Below are positions 27,627-37,218 of a stretch of DNA of 64,000 nucleotides, piece after piece. Below the pieces are notes generated by a model. It did no database searches. It saw only the letters and a list, made by a program, of their open reading frames with translations, and had not been told where the DNA came from. Position 1 is the stretch's first letter; every line of letters begins with the position of its first letter. Source of the DNA: Spirosomataceae bacterium TFI 002. Its GTDB lineage: Bacteria > Bacteroidota > Bacteroidia > Cytophagales > Spirosomataceae. The position numbers and the translations under genes are program-made. The stretch is taken from the NCBI GenBank assembly GCA_900230115.1, contig LT907983.1, positions 4,262,774 through 4,326,773 of the forward strand, given 5' to 3'.

Positions 27627-27713
27627 GGAGGGATGGGTGAGTGGCTGAAACCACCAGTTTGCTAAACTGACGTACTGGAAACGGTACCGCGGGTTCGAAT
27701 CCCGCTCCCTCCG
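27627..27713 (+). tRNA. tRNA-Ser (anticodon GCU)
   Basis: An 87-nt class II tRNA. The acceptor GGAGGGA pairs with TCCCTCC, discriminator G. The anticodon loop is TTGCTAA (GCU). The long variable arm TACTGGAAACGGTA and the T-arm GGGTTCGAATCCC are present. CCA is not encoded. Confidence 0.97.
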
Positions 27714-27766
27714 CAAGGAGTGTAAAGGGTTTCAAGAAAGTCCTCACACTCCTTAAATAAACACCT

Positions 27767-27841
27767 CGGGGTGTAGCGTAGCCCGGTCATCGCGCCTGCT
27801 TTGGGAGCAGGAGGTCGCAAGTTCGAATCTTGCCACCCCGA
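27767..27841 (+). tRNA. tRNA-Pro (anticodon UGG)
   Basis: A 75-nt tRNA. The acceptor CGGGGTG pairs with CACCCCG, discriminator A; the anticodon arm is CCTGC-TTTGGGA-GCAGG with anticodon TGG; the T-loop is GTTCGAATC. CCA is not encoded. It lies 53 bp after tRNA-Ser, probably in one transcript. Confidence 0.97.
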
Positions 27842-27845
27842 CTTA

Positions 27846-27885
27846 TTGAAAGGCTTTTTTAGCTAAAGCTAAAGAAGCCTTTCAA
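27846..27885. terminator. Long perfect hairpin between tRNA-Pro and tRNA-Arg
   Basis: TTGAAAGGCTT pairs with AAGCCTTTCAA, and inside it TTTAGCT pairs with AGCTAAA, giving an almost complete 40-bp inverted repeat only 5-6 bp from each tRNA. There is no clear T-run after the stem, so it may be a processing structure more than a terminator. Confidence 0.5.
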
Positions 27886-27891
27886 ATTTAA

Positions 27892-27965
27892 GGTCCCATA
27901 GCTCAGCTGGATAGAGCATCTGCCTTCTAAGCAGACGGTCGCACGTTCGAATCGTGCTGGGATCA
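27892..27965 (+). tRNA. tRNA-Arg (anticodon UCU)
   Basis: A 74-nt tRNA. The acceptor GGTCCCA pairs with TGGGATC (one G-T), discriminator A; the anticodon arm is TCTGC-CTTCTAA-GCAGA; the T-loop is GTTCGAATC. It is the last housekeeping gene before the defence island, and such 3' ends are common integration sites. Confidence 0.97.
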
Positions 27966-27973
27966 CAATTTTT

Positions 27974-28009
27974 AAAGCCTCATAGTCAATAGATTGTGAG
28001 GCTTTTTCT
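27974..28009 (+). terminator. Terminator of the tRNA cluster
   Basis: AAAGCCTCA pairs with TGAGGCTTT, followed by TT and a T-rich run, immediately downstream of tRNA-Arg. Confidence 0.75.
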
Positions 28010-28311
28010 TTGCAGGTTTCCCTAATTAAAAATTGCTGGTTTAAACATGGTTTAAACATTTTTCATTAAAATTATACCGCATTTGTTAAAGGTTGTTTTT
28101 GTTCTTAGTAGTAGGTATAGCTATTTGAAAAAAAATAATGTAAAGTAATGAGGTTTTGGAATATTTTAGAATTAACAGCTGAATTAAATTGACATGAGGG
28201 TATTGAGCTCTTCTTATTGTTGGTTTAACTAAAGGGTGTTTTTCCCGTGGCGTTGTTTTAAATCATGAACTTATTTTGTAGGTGAAATGATTAATTTAAA
28301 CCAAAGTTGCC
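28010..28311. other. Gene-free junction between tRNA-Arg and the island
   Basis: About 300 bp with no coding signal. It holds a perfect tandem repeat, GGTTTAAACAT twice (28038-28059), each copy containing the palindrome GTTTAAAC. Nothing else is recognisable; no integrase gene or remnant is seen. Confidence 0.5.
28038..28059. repeat. Tandem 11-bp repeat GGTTTAAACAT x2
   Basis: Two perfect adjacent copies at 28038-28048 and 28049-28059, each with an 8-bp palindrome. It lies 73 bp from the 3' end of tRNA-Arg at the island edge, and may be a protein-binding or former recombination site. Confidence 0.7.
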
Positions 28312-29631
28312 ATGAAACTATCTTACAAATTATTATGCCTTATATCTTTATATACACTTACTAGTATAGCACAAGAACCATTCGAGTTGAAATTGAATGG
28401 AATGCCTAAAAAAATTGAAAGAAGTAAAACTCAAAATAAGATTTATGCTTTTAGTTTTAAATCAGAGATTCCAAAGAAAGATATTTTTAAAGAATACAAA
28501 GTGTCTGTAAAGTCAGATTGTAAAGTCGGGACATTACCACAAACGGAATTCGAGTTAGATTTTAAGGAATGTACTTTGAATAATTTAACTACTGGATATT
28601 CATTTTATGTCATACTTAAGGCAAACCCAAACCTTGATATTGAAAGAACAATAAAGTTAGATTTAGTTATAAGTAGTGAAAGTGATCCTAAGCTAGATAA
28701 AATAAAGAACAAAGCTGATACAGTGTCACATGTAATTACAATTAATCCAATTGAAGCTGATACTGCCTTGGATCAATTTAATTATTTGGCATATATAGGA
28801 ACTAATTTTGACCTTGTGGATGGAGTAAAAGCAAAGAATCTTTTCTTTGCTTCAAATATTTATAAACTTCCAGAATCAACGTCAAAGTCAGAACCTAATG
28901 ATCTTGGCTTCAATCTTATTATCTATGGGAATAGAGCCTTGACTCTCACTGAGAATTTAGGTATTAATCAGTTTGAAAATAGATATATACGTATCCCTGG
29001 AACTGACTCATCTAGAGTTATTTTAAAAGAGGGAGTTCTAACTACGACCATTGTAAGTGATAATTTGGGTTTGGTTGTTAGTCCAATATTCAATTGGTTT
29101 CGTCCTGTTGACCTCAAAAGGACATTAAGAATTTATTATTCACCTCAACTTGACTTTGTGTTTAGGCGTTACACAGAAACTTCAAATTATACAAATGTAA
29201 CTACGGTTGATTCTAGCAAAATTATTAGATATCTAGGAAGTGACTTCTTAATTCGTGTACCTGAGACAAACACAACTTTTAATAATGCTTATGATCTTGA
29301 CTTTGGGCTCTTAGGTTTTTTATTCACACATGAGACCGAAAATATAAGTGTTAGGTTTCATTTGAGAAGCGGCTATTCCTTTAGATTCCAAAAAGAGAAG
29401 CCAAGCGGATCAATGGTCAATGAGAAGTACAATCCAATTCTGGGTTTCGGAAACTTATTTTATGGAGGAAGGTTATGGATAACCGAAGCTACATCTGGTA
29501 TAACACTTGCTGGAGAGGTATCTAATAGGTTAAAGGTGGGTGATAATCAACCTTTCTTCAATGTAACACTCTCAAAAGCTCTATCTTTCAAAAATATCGG
29601 TTCCATATTCGCCCCTGTTACTGCAAGGTAG
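28312..29631 (+). CDS. Hypothetical exported protein, probable outer-membrane beta-barrel domain
   Basis: A 439-residue protein with a signal peptide (cut near 20, LTSIAQ). An Ig-like beta-rich region lies at about 22-140. From about 150 on, alternating polar/apolar strands (LAYIGTNFDLVDGVKAKN, LRIYYSPQLDFVFRRY, VRFHLRSGYSFRF) look like a beta-barrel. I do not recognise a family. It is the first gene after the tRNA cluster and converges on hsdR with a 3-bp gap, so it may be the left edge of the island. Confidence 0.6.
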   Translation: MKLSYKLLCLISLYTLTSIAQEPFELKLNGMPKKIERSKTQNKIYAFSFKSEIPKKDIFKEYKVSVKSDCKVGTLPQTEFELDFKECTLNNLTTGYSFYVILKANPNLDIERTIKLDLVISSESDPKLDKIKNKADTVSHVITINPIEADTALDQFNYLAYIGTNFDLVDGVKAKNLFFASNIYKLPESTSKSEPNDLGFNLIIYGNRALTLTENLGINQFENRYIRIPGTDSSRVILKEGVLTTTIVSDNLGLVVSPIFNWFRPVDLKRTLRIYYSPQLDFVFRRYTETSNYTNVTTVDSSKIIRYLGSDFLIRVPETNTTFNNAYDLDFGLLGFLFTHETENISVRFHLRSGYSFRFQKEKPSGSMVNEKYNPILGFGNLFYGGRLWITEATSGITLAGEVSNRLKVGDNQPFFNVTLSKALSFKNIGSIFAPVTAR

Positions 29632-29634
29632 GGT

Positions 29635-32601
29635 TTAATAATACTCCTTAATATAAGCATAAGCTCGTTCAAATAACACTTGGTCTTTGTGTAGCTGATA
29701 CTTTAATAATGCTTTTCGTAAAGACTTTTGCACTTCTCTTTCTCCAGCTACAGTTTTTTGCCAACCTTGAAAACTTACCACACGTACGATAGCATCAATG
29801 TCTTCTACTATGCGTTCTACTACTGCCGGAGTTTTATCGGTTTTTAGCTCTAAAAACAATTCTGTTAGTGCTGCTTTGGGTGATTTTTCAGGAATCAGCT
29901 CATCTAACTCCTTTTCTGCTTGAACTGTTTCTTTTGCAACTTTACACAGCTCTTTTACAAACTCAATGGAAGAAATTAAACCTTGTTCTGCTTTATCTCT
30001 CAGCTCTTCTAATCTATCACTTAGCTTTTTAAACGTAGGATTACCAGCTTGCTTCTTAAGACGTTTGATTAATATTTTCTCTAGCCTTTTGGACTGTTTG
30101 GGATCTGGGTTATTGAAAATACTTTCTATTACATCTGCATCTAGCACAAATTCGTCTAACTGGTGAACTTCTCCTACATGTATATTTTCATGAATGAGCT
30201 TCGTCGTTTGAGCACCAAGAGTAAACCATAAGAGTTTTCCAATATTATCTGATGCTGGCCTAACAGATTCAAAAACTTGTGATAACCATTTGTAATCGGC
30301 ATGGTATTCATCAAGTGAATTATCCGGAGAGAGCGACTCCCACAATTTTGAAAGAAACTTGTAATCCTTTGCAAAAGCATCTTTTTTCTCTGAAGTATTT
30401 ATCGCGTTTTGAGCTGCCTCTAAACCTTCAAAGCCTCCTACAGTCCTATCTACTCCTTCAAAATGACTAAATGCGTCAGCTACGGCTTGAGGTAATTTAT
30501 CTCTCAATTCTTTAAGATTGGTAATAACTTTTTTAACGCTTTCTTCGTCAAATTGTAATGCGGCAGCAGCATCATCAAACACGCCAAAATAATCTACTAT
30601 TCGCCCAAATGACTTGTTCGGGAAGAGCCTATTTGTTCTGCAAATAGCTTGCAACAGGGTATGGTCCTTTAATGACTTATCCAGGTACATGGTTTGCAGA
30701 ATAGGTGCATCAAAACCAGTCAATAACTTGGCAGTTACTATTATAAATTTAAGTTCAGAGTGGGCATCATTAAACTCATCTACAATCTTTTCTTGCTTAC
30801 TTTTATCAATCGCCCATTTTTGCTTAAACTCCAAACTATCATTTGCAGAGGTTGATATAACAACAGTACTTGCCTCAGTTGGAAAGTACTTATCCAACTC
30901 TTCTTTGTATTGCACGCAGCCGAACCTATCAGGTGTAGCAATCATTGCCTTGAAACCATGTGGCTCTACTTTATCTTTGAAGTGCGTCGCAATGTCTTTG
31001 ACTATTTTACCTACCCGCTCTGGAGACTTTAGAAATGCTGCCATTTTTGCAGATTTCTTATTTAATGCATCGGCCTCTTCATCAGAAAGAGCGGCTTGCT
31101 CTTTAAACTCAGCAAATACTTTATCAATAGTTTCTTTATCTACATGAACATCAACTAACCTAGGTTCAAAGTGCAATGGTAAGGTTGCATTATCACGTAT
31201 AGAATCCTGGAAGGTATATCTAGACATGTAGCCTCCTTCATCTTCATCTGAGCCAAAGGCCCAGAAAGTGTTTTTATCAGCTTTATTAACTGGTGTTCCT
31301 GTTAACCCAAACAGAAAAGCATTAGGTAAGGAAGCTCGCATTTGCCTGCCCAAATCTCCTTCTTGGGTTCTATGAGCCTCATCCACTAACACAATGATAT
31401 TCTCTCGTAAGTTCATATTTGGCTTTGCATCCTTGAACTTAAAAATGGTAGAAATAATGATTTTTCGTGTATCACGCCCAAGCATCTCTTGCAGCTCCTT
31501 TATGCTATCTGTGGTTTCTACATTGGCAATATCTGCTGCATTAAAAATGCCACTTATCTGGGTGTCCAAATCTGTTCTATCTACTAATACTACAACAGTA
31601 GGACTTTTGAGGTCAGCATCTTTACGAAGTTTTTGAGCCGCAAAAACCATTAATAGGGATTTACCAGAACCTTGAAAATGCCATATAAGGCCTTTTTTTA
31701 GCCTTCCTTCTCTTACGCGTTCTACTATTTTATTGGCTCCTTCATATTGTTGGAAGCGGGGAATAACCTTTATCCTTTGTTTCTTTTTATTGGTGGTGAA
31801 TAGCGAGAAATTTTTCAGAATGTCCAATAAACGAGCCGGCTTTAATAAATCTGAAAGCTCTTTGCCAATTTCTGTTAAGCCTAGACGCTTAGCCAAGGTA
31901 TCTTCATCGCCTTCTAATCGCCATGGTGCCCAATATTCCAAAGGGCTGCGTATAGCACCATAAAAAAGTTCTTTGCCTTCCGTAGCAAAAGACAATATAT
32001 TGGGCACAAAAAGCTGAGGAACGCTATTTTCATAAATATCATGAATTTCGTGTGCACCGTCTAGCCAACTGACAGAAGGTCTGATGGGTGTTTTAGCCTC
32101 TCCAATAACCACGGGAATACCATTCATCAGTAATGCTATATCGGGTCTTTTGGTTTCTCTATGGTGAATACTGAATTGATTGGTTATCCAATATTCATTT
32201 TGGGTCAAATCGTCAAAATCCATTAAACGAACAGGTACGTGCCGATTATTCTCACCAAAAGGCATTGTTTTTTCGCCTGCCAACCATTTAAAAAACTCTT
32301 CGTTAGCTTTTACCAAGCCTACTTGATTTACCGCTATAAGTACCGCCCTTAACTTGTATATCACCTCATCAGCCAAATCATTATTGGCTTTAATTTCCGG
32401 ATTTAGTCGAATCAGAGCTTCTTTTAATTCGGTTTCTATCAAAACCTCATTTACTCCTCTTTTGATTTCATTGGCAGCTTTATATTTCCATCGAATTCCA
32501 TACTCACTACTAGGTTCTTGGGCAAGATTGCTGTTGAGGTTTACCCCACTTAACTGATGTACGATGTAGTGTTCTACGCTATTAAGTTCGTTAAAGGGCA
32601 T
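29635..32601 (-). CDS. hsdR: Type I restriction enzyme subunit R
   Basis: A 988-residue motor-nuclease. The PD-(D/E)XK nuclease at the N-terminus has P153-D154 and E168-A-K170. The SF2 translocase follows, with Walker A QGSGKS at 310-315 and DEAH at 407-410 (VLVDEAHRTQEG), SAT-like and QAICRTNR motif VI parts, then a C-terminal helical region. It cuts unmodified DNA after translocation, with HsdM and HsdS. It is the last gene of the leftward operon, 3 bp after the GHKL ATPase gene. It looks intact. Confidence 0.96.
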   Translation of the reverse strand: MPFNELNSVEHYIVHQLSGVNLNSNLAQEPSSEYGIRWKYKAANEIKRGVNEVLIETELKEALIRLNPEIKANNDLADEVIYKLRAVLIAVNQVGLVKANEEFFKWLAGEKTMPFGENNRHVPVRLMDFDDLTQNEYWITNQFSIHHRETKRPDIALLMNGIPVVIGEAKTPIRPSVSWLDGAHEIHDIYENSVPQLFVPNILSFATEGKELFYGAIRSPLEYWAPWRLEGDEDTLAKRLGLTEIGKELSDLLKPARLLDILKNFSLFTTNKKKQRIKVIPRFQQYEGANKIVERVREGRLKKGLIWHFQGSGKSLLMVFAAQKLRKDADLKSPTVVVLVDRTDLDTQISGIFNAADIANVETTDSIKELQEMLGRDTRKIIISTIFKFKDAKPNMNLRENIIVLVDEAHRTQEGDLGRQMRASLPNAFLFGLTGTPVNKADKNTFWAFGSDEDEGGYMSRYTFQDSIRDNATLPLHFEPRLVDVHVDKETIDKVFAEFKEQAALSDEEADALNKKSAKMAAFLKSPERVGKIVKDIATHFKDKVEPHGFKAMIATPDRFGCVQYKEELDKYFPTEASTVVISTSANDSLEFKQKWAIDKSKQEKIVDEFNDAHSELKFIIVTAKLLTGFDAPILQTMYLDKSLKDHTLLQAICRTNRLFPNKSFGRIVDYFGVFDDAAAALQFDEESVKKVITNLKELRDKLPQAVADAFSHFEGVDRTVGGFEGLEAAQNAINTSEKKDAFAKDYKFLSKLWESLSPDNSLDEYHADYKWLSQVFESVRPASDNIGKLLWFTLGAQTTKLIHENIHVGEVHQLDEFVLDADVIESIFNNPDPKQSKRLEKILIKRLKKQAGNPTFKKLSDRLEELRDKAEQGLISSIEFVKELCKVAKETVQAEKELDELIPEKSPKAALTELFLELKTDKTPAVVERIVEDIDAIVRVVSFQGWQKTVAGEREVQKSLRKALLKYQLHKDQVLFERAYAYIKEYY

Positions 32602-32604
32602 ATT

Positions 32605-35600
32605 TTATAGAAGTTTAGCTTTTATTAATTCAATTAAAGAGTTAAAATCTCCCGCATTATTTAGAATATCCGTTTTTGAAACCTCAACTCTTGGCTCATC
32701 AATACAGGGTATAATAAGTGGGTTTTTATTACTCTTGCTATCTTTATATATAGAATCAAAATCTGCAACAAGCTTTGCAAATGGAGCTACTATATCTCCA
32801 AAGCCATTCTGTACTTTTAAATTATTTTTCAAATAAGGCGTATCACAAATCTCATCTTCAGGTTTTCGTTCCAATGTGCAAACAACATAGTTATCATTGT
32901 CTCGATTGGCTTCAATAACTTGGCTTGGGGCAAATCGAAAATCATAACTAGAACCATATTGATACGATTTAACCTCTAATTTCAACTTATTCAACGGAGT
33001 TTTAATATTGTAAACAACCAAGTCAAATGCTCCTTCATTGCTCTTCTTAGACACAACATCTATACCTGATTCGAAAAGTGCCTCTTTCAACAAATTTTCA
33101 ATGTTTTGCCCCGTTTGCAGTCTGTTTTTAAACTTTTCTTTATGGGTGATGAATTTTTCTGCATTTCTTAAGAACTCATTTATGGATTCTTCTCCAAATT
33201 TTTCTGCCATAGATACTAATGCATCTATAGTAGCATCTACTTGGTTAATAGAGATTCCTGAGTTTTGAATCTTCTTCGCAATATCAAGTGTTGGTTGATC
33301 CTTAAGTATTTTAACGATATCAGGTGAATATGTTAATTGCATATAAAGCATGTCCTTTTTGGAGTATGTTGTCTTAAAGTATTCTTGAGCAACAGGTCTT
33401 CCTACAGAGGTTTCACACCAATCCAATAGTGTTAGCATTGGGCTTAAATAAACAGCTTTTTTCTCTTCATTATCGTTAATAATGCTGCCAGCAATAACCT
33501 CAACGTAACTATCAATATCCGCTCCCAAGTCATGCCAAGTTTTCGAAGGCAAGGTCACTAATTGAATACCATCATGAACCAATAGTTTAGTCCAATCATC
33601 CTTCTCATTAGATAAGTCCTTTAGCACCGTTATGATATTTTTATCTAAAATCTCTGAGATGGAAATTTTGTCTCCATCCTTAATAATTTGATATGGTTTG
33701 TATATCCTATCTTTATCTCCTTCTTCCCCGTGTGGTTTAAATTCTCCATTTTGATTAGGTATGACATTTGCCGAATGGATTAATCCAACGTATTCTGTTG
33801 TTTTAATTTGAAAATTAAGATAATCGTTCAGCCAAATAATAGTAGCAGATTCATCTTTGTTCAGAACCTTGGTTAATCCTTTAATATTCTTAGATTTTTC
33901 AATTGTTGAATTGATGAGGCGAAAAGTATGTTTTTGAATATTAGATAAGTCGAAATCATTATAAAAAGGAACAATCCGCTCTTTTTTGTTACCAAATACA
34001 GCTTTACTGAAATTGAAAATTTGCACCTTGTTAGTGTCTTCTAACTCCTTATAGTGCTTAAAACTCAATAGGAATTGAGCTATAGAGATCGCATCTTTAT
34101 TGTTTACAAAAGTATGGTATCCGCTCTCTTCTTTGTCTTTCAATAAAGTGTTAATGGCTGGACTAATGTGCTCTTTCAGGCTACGCTTTTCTATATAGCA
34201 TTGTGGTTTAGCAGCACGATGCACTAACTTATCAAACCAATCCGAGCTGTTATCTAATCTTCTAAGAATACAGATAAGCTCAGGTTCAATTTTCGATGTA
34301 GATTCTTCTGAATAAAGCTCTTCCCCAACCTTTTTAAAGTCTCCTTTTTGATTAGGGATAACTGCATATTCTTGATATAACAAGCTCTTGTCCGTTTGGT
34401 CAATAAACAAGTAAAGATGATTTAGCCATTTAAAGGTCTCCACGGAAGAGATCCCAAGTTTGATGCTTAAACTCTTCACACTACCGAAACGCTGCACCTC
34501 TGCCAAGATATCCTCTAAGTGTAGGGTTTTAATATTCTCTTGATCCTGCCACAACACTCTGTGCCATTCTTTCAAGTCATTCCATTGTGGAATATTACCT
34601 CCAAAGAGATGAGCAGAAAAAATAAAGAACTTTTGATTTAGTCTATTAGAAATTTTCCCTGAAATTTTATGAGATATACTAGGAAAGAATATTTGAATTT
34701 CTTCTTTCTCATTAAGTATTGATTTCCTTTCAGAAGAGGCATCATATATATCTACCAAAGGTGTCCTTAATGCAAAACTTCTTAATGGTTCTATTACTTC
34801 ATCTTTGTACCATTTCTTATCTATCCAATTTGAACTTGTTTCTTTATTAAGTTTTAATGCATAAAATATATTATTCCCATCGTGAGCCAATTCATCTATA
34901 AATGTCTCATATAGTTTGCTTGCTTTTACTAGTAATGCCCTGTTACTCTTATCTAAATCTATTTCCTCATCAGTTTTCTTATCCGTTATTGTTGTTTTGG
35001 TTAAAGAGACTCCGTCCCGTGTTTCATTAGGAACAAACTCTTCAGAGTGTATTATTATTGGAAACTGAATTTCGTGACTCCCAATCAATGGAAAAGTACA
35101 AAACAGCAAAGGCATACTGCTACCTAAAGACGACTTATAGAGCTTTCTTGCATCTTTCAGAATAACTGTGTCTGACCTATAATATTCAATAGGCCATAGA
35201 AGTGTAACGCTGTCTTGCGTTAAAAATGCAACGGAGAACTGATCTATTTGTTTTCCGTCGATTGTTTGCTTTATCGAATTAACAATGGACAGCTTCTTGT
35301 AGCTTTTTAATGGCTCCTTTTTATAGAGATAGTCTTCATTGGAAATGTTATCCTGAATCCTTATACTGCTAATTCTATCCGTAAGAGCAAAAACCGAAGG
35401 GAGTGATTGCTCTATTTCTTTGAATCCTGTTTGAACACGCTTTATGGACTCAGGGTCATTTAGATAATATTTAAAACTGGTATAGTCAACTTCTGTATCA
35501 GGCGGAATTGCATCACTTTTTTGCTTATCATAATTCTCCAAGCCTTCAATAACTCCATTAATTCTTTCTTTGGCGTAAGCATCTGATTTATTTAGATAAT

Positions 35601-36063
35601 GAGTTCTATCTAATGATGCATTTAATTTAATTCGTTTCCCGTCATTAGTAAGTAAAACACCCTCAACATCAATAACAAGAGAAAGGTTATGAGTGGAGAG
35701 GAATCCTGTACCAAATTTACCAATAGTATTATTGTCTTCTGCACTCTTGCCAGAGATTGGTGATATTAGATTCTCAAAATCGTCTGCATATAATAATGGG
35801 TCTCTAGTCTCCAAGAATGGTCCTCCATTATGACTAAAAATCATCACGGCATTTTTGCCATCATTAACCTGTTCAAATTTGAGGGTAACATCTACTTTGC
35901 GGTCGGGTTCTTTAGAAGTCGAGTCAATAGCGTTTTGTAGTAGCTCCCAAAACCACCGTTTAGGTCCAGCAGGACTACGAACAGCCTTGTCCACTTTTTG
36001 TAAGATTTCCTTTGCTGCATTTCTTGCTGCTCTTATATTTCCTGATGAAGCACTATTACTCAT
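32605..36063 (-). CDS. Large GHKL (sacsin/MORC-like) ATPase with C-terminal nuclease-like domain
   Basis: A 1152-residue protein inserted between hsdS and hsdR. The N-terminal HSP90-type ATPase has the N-box WELLQNAID (E40, N44, D47), a G1-like HNGGPF (78-83) and the G2 loop GKFGTGF (115-121). A long middle part follows. Near 1005-1035 a restriction-fold-like segment has GAFDLVVY and LEVKSY (D...E-x-K), similar to the DUF3883/NO VEIN C-terminal domains seen on such ATPases. GHKL-nuclease proteins are known in restriction operons, probably clamping DNA. It lies 3 bp from each neighbour, so it is part of the system. Its activity is inferred. Confidence 0.82.
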   Translation of the reverse strand: MSNSASSGNIRAARNAAKEILQKVDKAVRSPAGPKRWFWELLQNAIDSTSKEPDRKVDVTLKFEQVNDGKNAVMIFSHNGGPFLETRDPLLYADDFENLISPISGKSAEDNNTIGKFGTGFLSTHNLSLVIDVEGVLLTNDGKRIKLNASLDRTHYLNKSDAYAKERINGVIEGLENYDKQKSDAIPPDTEVDYTSFKYYLNDPESIKRVQTGFKEIEQSLPSVFALTDRISSIRIQDNISNEDYLYKKEPLKSYKKLSIVNSIKQTIDGKQIDQFSVAFLTQDSVTLLWPIEYYRSDTVILKDARKLYKSSLGSSMPLLFCTFPLIGSHEIQFPIIIHSEEFVPNETRDGVSLTKTTITDKKTDEEIDLDKSNRALLVKASKLYETFIDELAHDGNNIFYALKLNKETSSNWIDKKWYKDEVIEPLRSFALRTPLVDIYDASSERKSILNEKEEIQIFFPSISHKISGKISNRLNQKFFIFSAHLFGGNIPQWNDLKEWHRVLWQDQENIKTLHLEDILAEVQRFGSVKSLSIKLGISSVETFKWLNHLYLFIDQTDKSLLYQEYAVIPNQKGDFKKVGEELYSEESTSKIEPELICILRRLDNSSDWFDKLVHRAAKPQCYIEKRSLKEHISPAINTLLKDKEESGYHTFVNNKDAISIAQFLLSFKHYKELEDTNKVQIFNFSKAVFGNKKERIVPFYNDFDLSNIQKHTFRLINSTIEKSKNIKGLTKVLNKDESATIIWLNDYLNFQIKTTEYVGLIHSANVIPNQNGEFKPHGEEGDKDRIYKPYQIIKDGDKISISEILDKNIITVLKDLSNEKDDWTKLLVHDGIQLVTLPSKTWHDLGADIDSYVEVIAGSIINDNEEKKAVYLSPMLTLLDWCETSVGRPVAQEYFKTTYSKKDMLYMQLTYSPDIVKILKDQPTLDIAKKIQNSGISINQVDATIDALVSMAEKFGEESINEFLRNAEKFITHKEKFKNRLQTGQNIENLLKEALFESGIDVVSKKSNEGAFDLVVYNIKTPLNKLKLEVKSYQYGSSYDFRFAPSQVIEANRDNDNYVVCTLERKPEDEICDTPYLKNNLKVQNGFGDIVAPFAKLVADFDSIYKDSKSNKNPLIIPCIDEPRVEVSKTDILNNAGDFNSLIELIKAKLL

Positions 36064-36066
36064 ACC

Positions 36067-37218
36067 TTAAAACACTTGATTGATTAAACTCTTTTGAAGG
36101 GTATGAGTACTTAATAGCTTAATCTTCAAATTTTGTATCGACAAGTCAAACCTATCTGCAACTTGAACCAAGCTATCTCTTTCTCCTTTTTCCAAAACAG
36201 GAAATTTAATTAAACTAAAGTCTCCCTTATTTAAAATTGGCACAACCGATTTTGCTGCTCTTGAAATAATTTTATGTTTAAATATACTCAAAGTGTTAAA
36301 CAAGTACTTAGGACCAATATCCTTGTGAGGAATTATAGTATTTATTTGTTGGTTTGTCGCACAGATTTCCGTTGAGATAGCCATCTTTCCAACTGATGCA
36401 ATGCAAACTACCATCACAGAATTAGCAGGTATTTCTCTTGTAACATCTAGTCCTTCTTTCGATATATATCGTTCTGTTTTACGGATCTCAATTTGATCTT
36501 CAATATCTGCAGGTGTCACAAATTGAATATTGCCGTCCCAAAATTCACTTTTTTTAGTGGATGGAGTTGAACCCGTTACAATTTGTCCGAGATTTTTTAA
36601 TTGTTGTTCATTCGTGTTCTCCTTAAAAAAGCTTTCTAAGTTTGCTTTTTTATTAACCTCCAACTTCTCCAACACCTCCTTCTCCTTCTCAAGCATATCC
36701 TCCATCGCCCACAAAAGCTCGGCTAGTTTGGCTTGTTGGTCTTTTGGTGGGAGGAGAAATTCTTGATGCTTTAAATCTCCCCAATTAATTGTAGGTGATA
36801 ATCCGCCAACGGATATGTCAATCATACGATGCATAAACTGGTCAGAGTGTAAAAAAAAAGGAAATAGCCTGGGGTCGATTACTTCTGCATTTGCTCTCAA
36901 AACAAATGCGTGTGCCGAACATATTCCTTCAAAATCTACTACCGCCGCTTTACGCTGGTAGGCACGTCTTTTCCCAAAAATTACATCACCTGGATAGCAT
37001 TTTAACTTTCCACCGCTCACATCACTAGGCACACCTTTTCTATGGATATGAATATCCTCCGCATCTATGTGCTCTAAGCCTACATATATTTCTAACTCTG
37101 TTTCCGAAGGATTAACCGTTTCGGATATTTTAGCTGCTATATTATCAAAACGATAACTTTCCCAAGTTGACTTATCTAGATTTAATAGGTCTATTGCATT
37201 TTTTGTAGCTCCACTCAT
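36067..37218 (-). CDS. hsdS: Type I restriction enzyme specificity subunit S
   Basis: A 383-residue protein with two target recognition domains. TRD1 is about 15-165 (ISVGGLSPTINWGDLKHQEFLLPPKDQQAKLAELL contains the following conserved helix). The second begins near 205 (LKNLGQIVTGSTPSTKK) and has NSVMVVCIASVGKMA and the end helix. It sets the bipartite DNA target for methylation and cutting. It overlaps hsdM by 4 nt (ATGA) and the ATPase gene follows after 3 bp. The target sequence cannot be predicted by eye. Confidence 0.94.
   Translation of the reverse strand: MSGATKNAIDLLNLDKSTWESYRFDNIAAKISETVNPSETELEIYVGLEHIDAEDIHIHRKGVPSDVSGGKLKCYPGDVIFGKRRAYQRKAAVVDFEGICSAHAFVLRANAEVIDPRLFPFFLHSDQFMHRMIDISVGGLSPTINWGDLKHQEFLLPPKDQQAKLAELLWAMEDMLEKEKEVLEKLEVNKKANLESFFKENTNEQQLKNLGQIVTGSTPSTKKSEFWDGNIQFVTPADIEDQIEIRKTERYISKEGLDVTREIPANSVMVVCIASVGKMAISTEICATNQQINTIIPHKDIGPKYLFNTLSIFKHKIISRAAKSVVPILNKGDFSLIKFPVLEKGERDSLVQVADRFDLSIQNLKIKLLSTHTLQKSLINQVF

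Noticed and set aside
27448-28059. Minus-strand reading frames across the tRNA genes (including RERDSNPRYRFQYVS and ARFERATVCLEGRCS-like proteins)
   Set aside because: These are well-known false proteins made by reading tRNA genes on the opposite strand; the tRNA structures explain the sequence.
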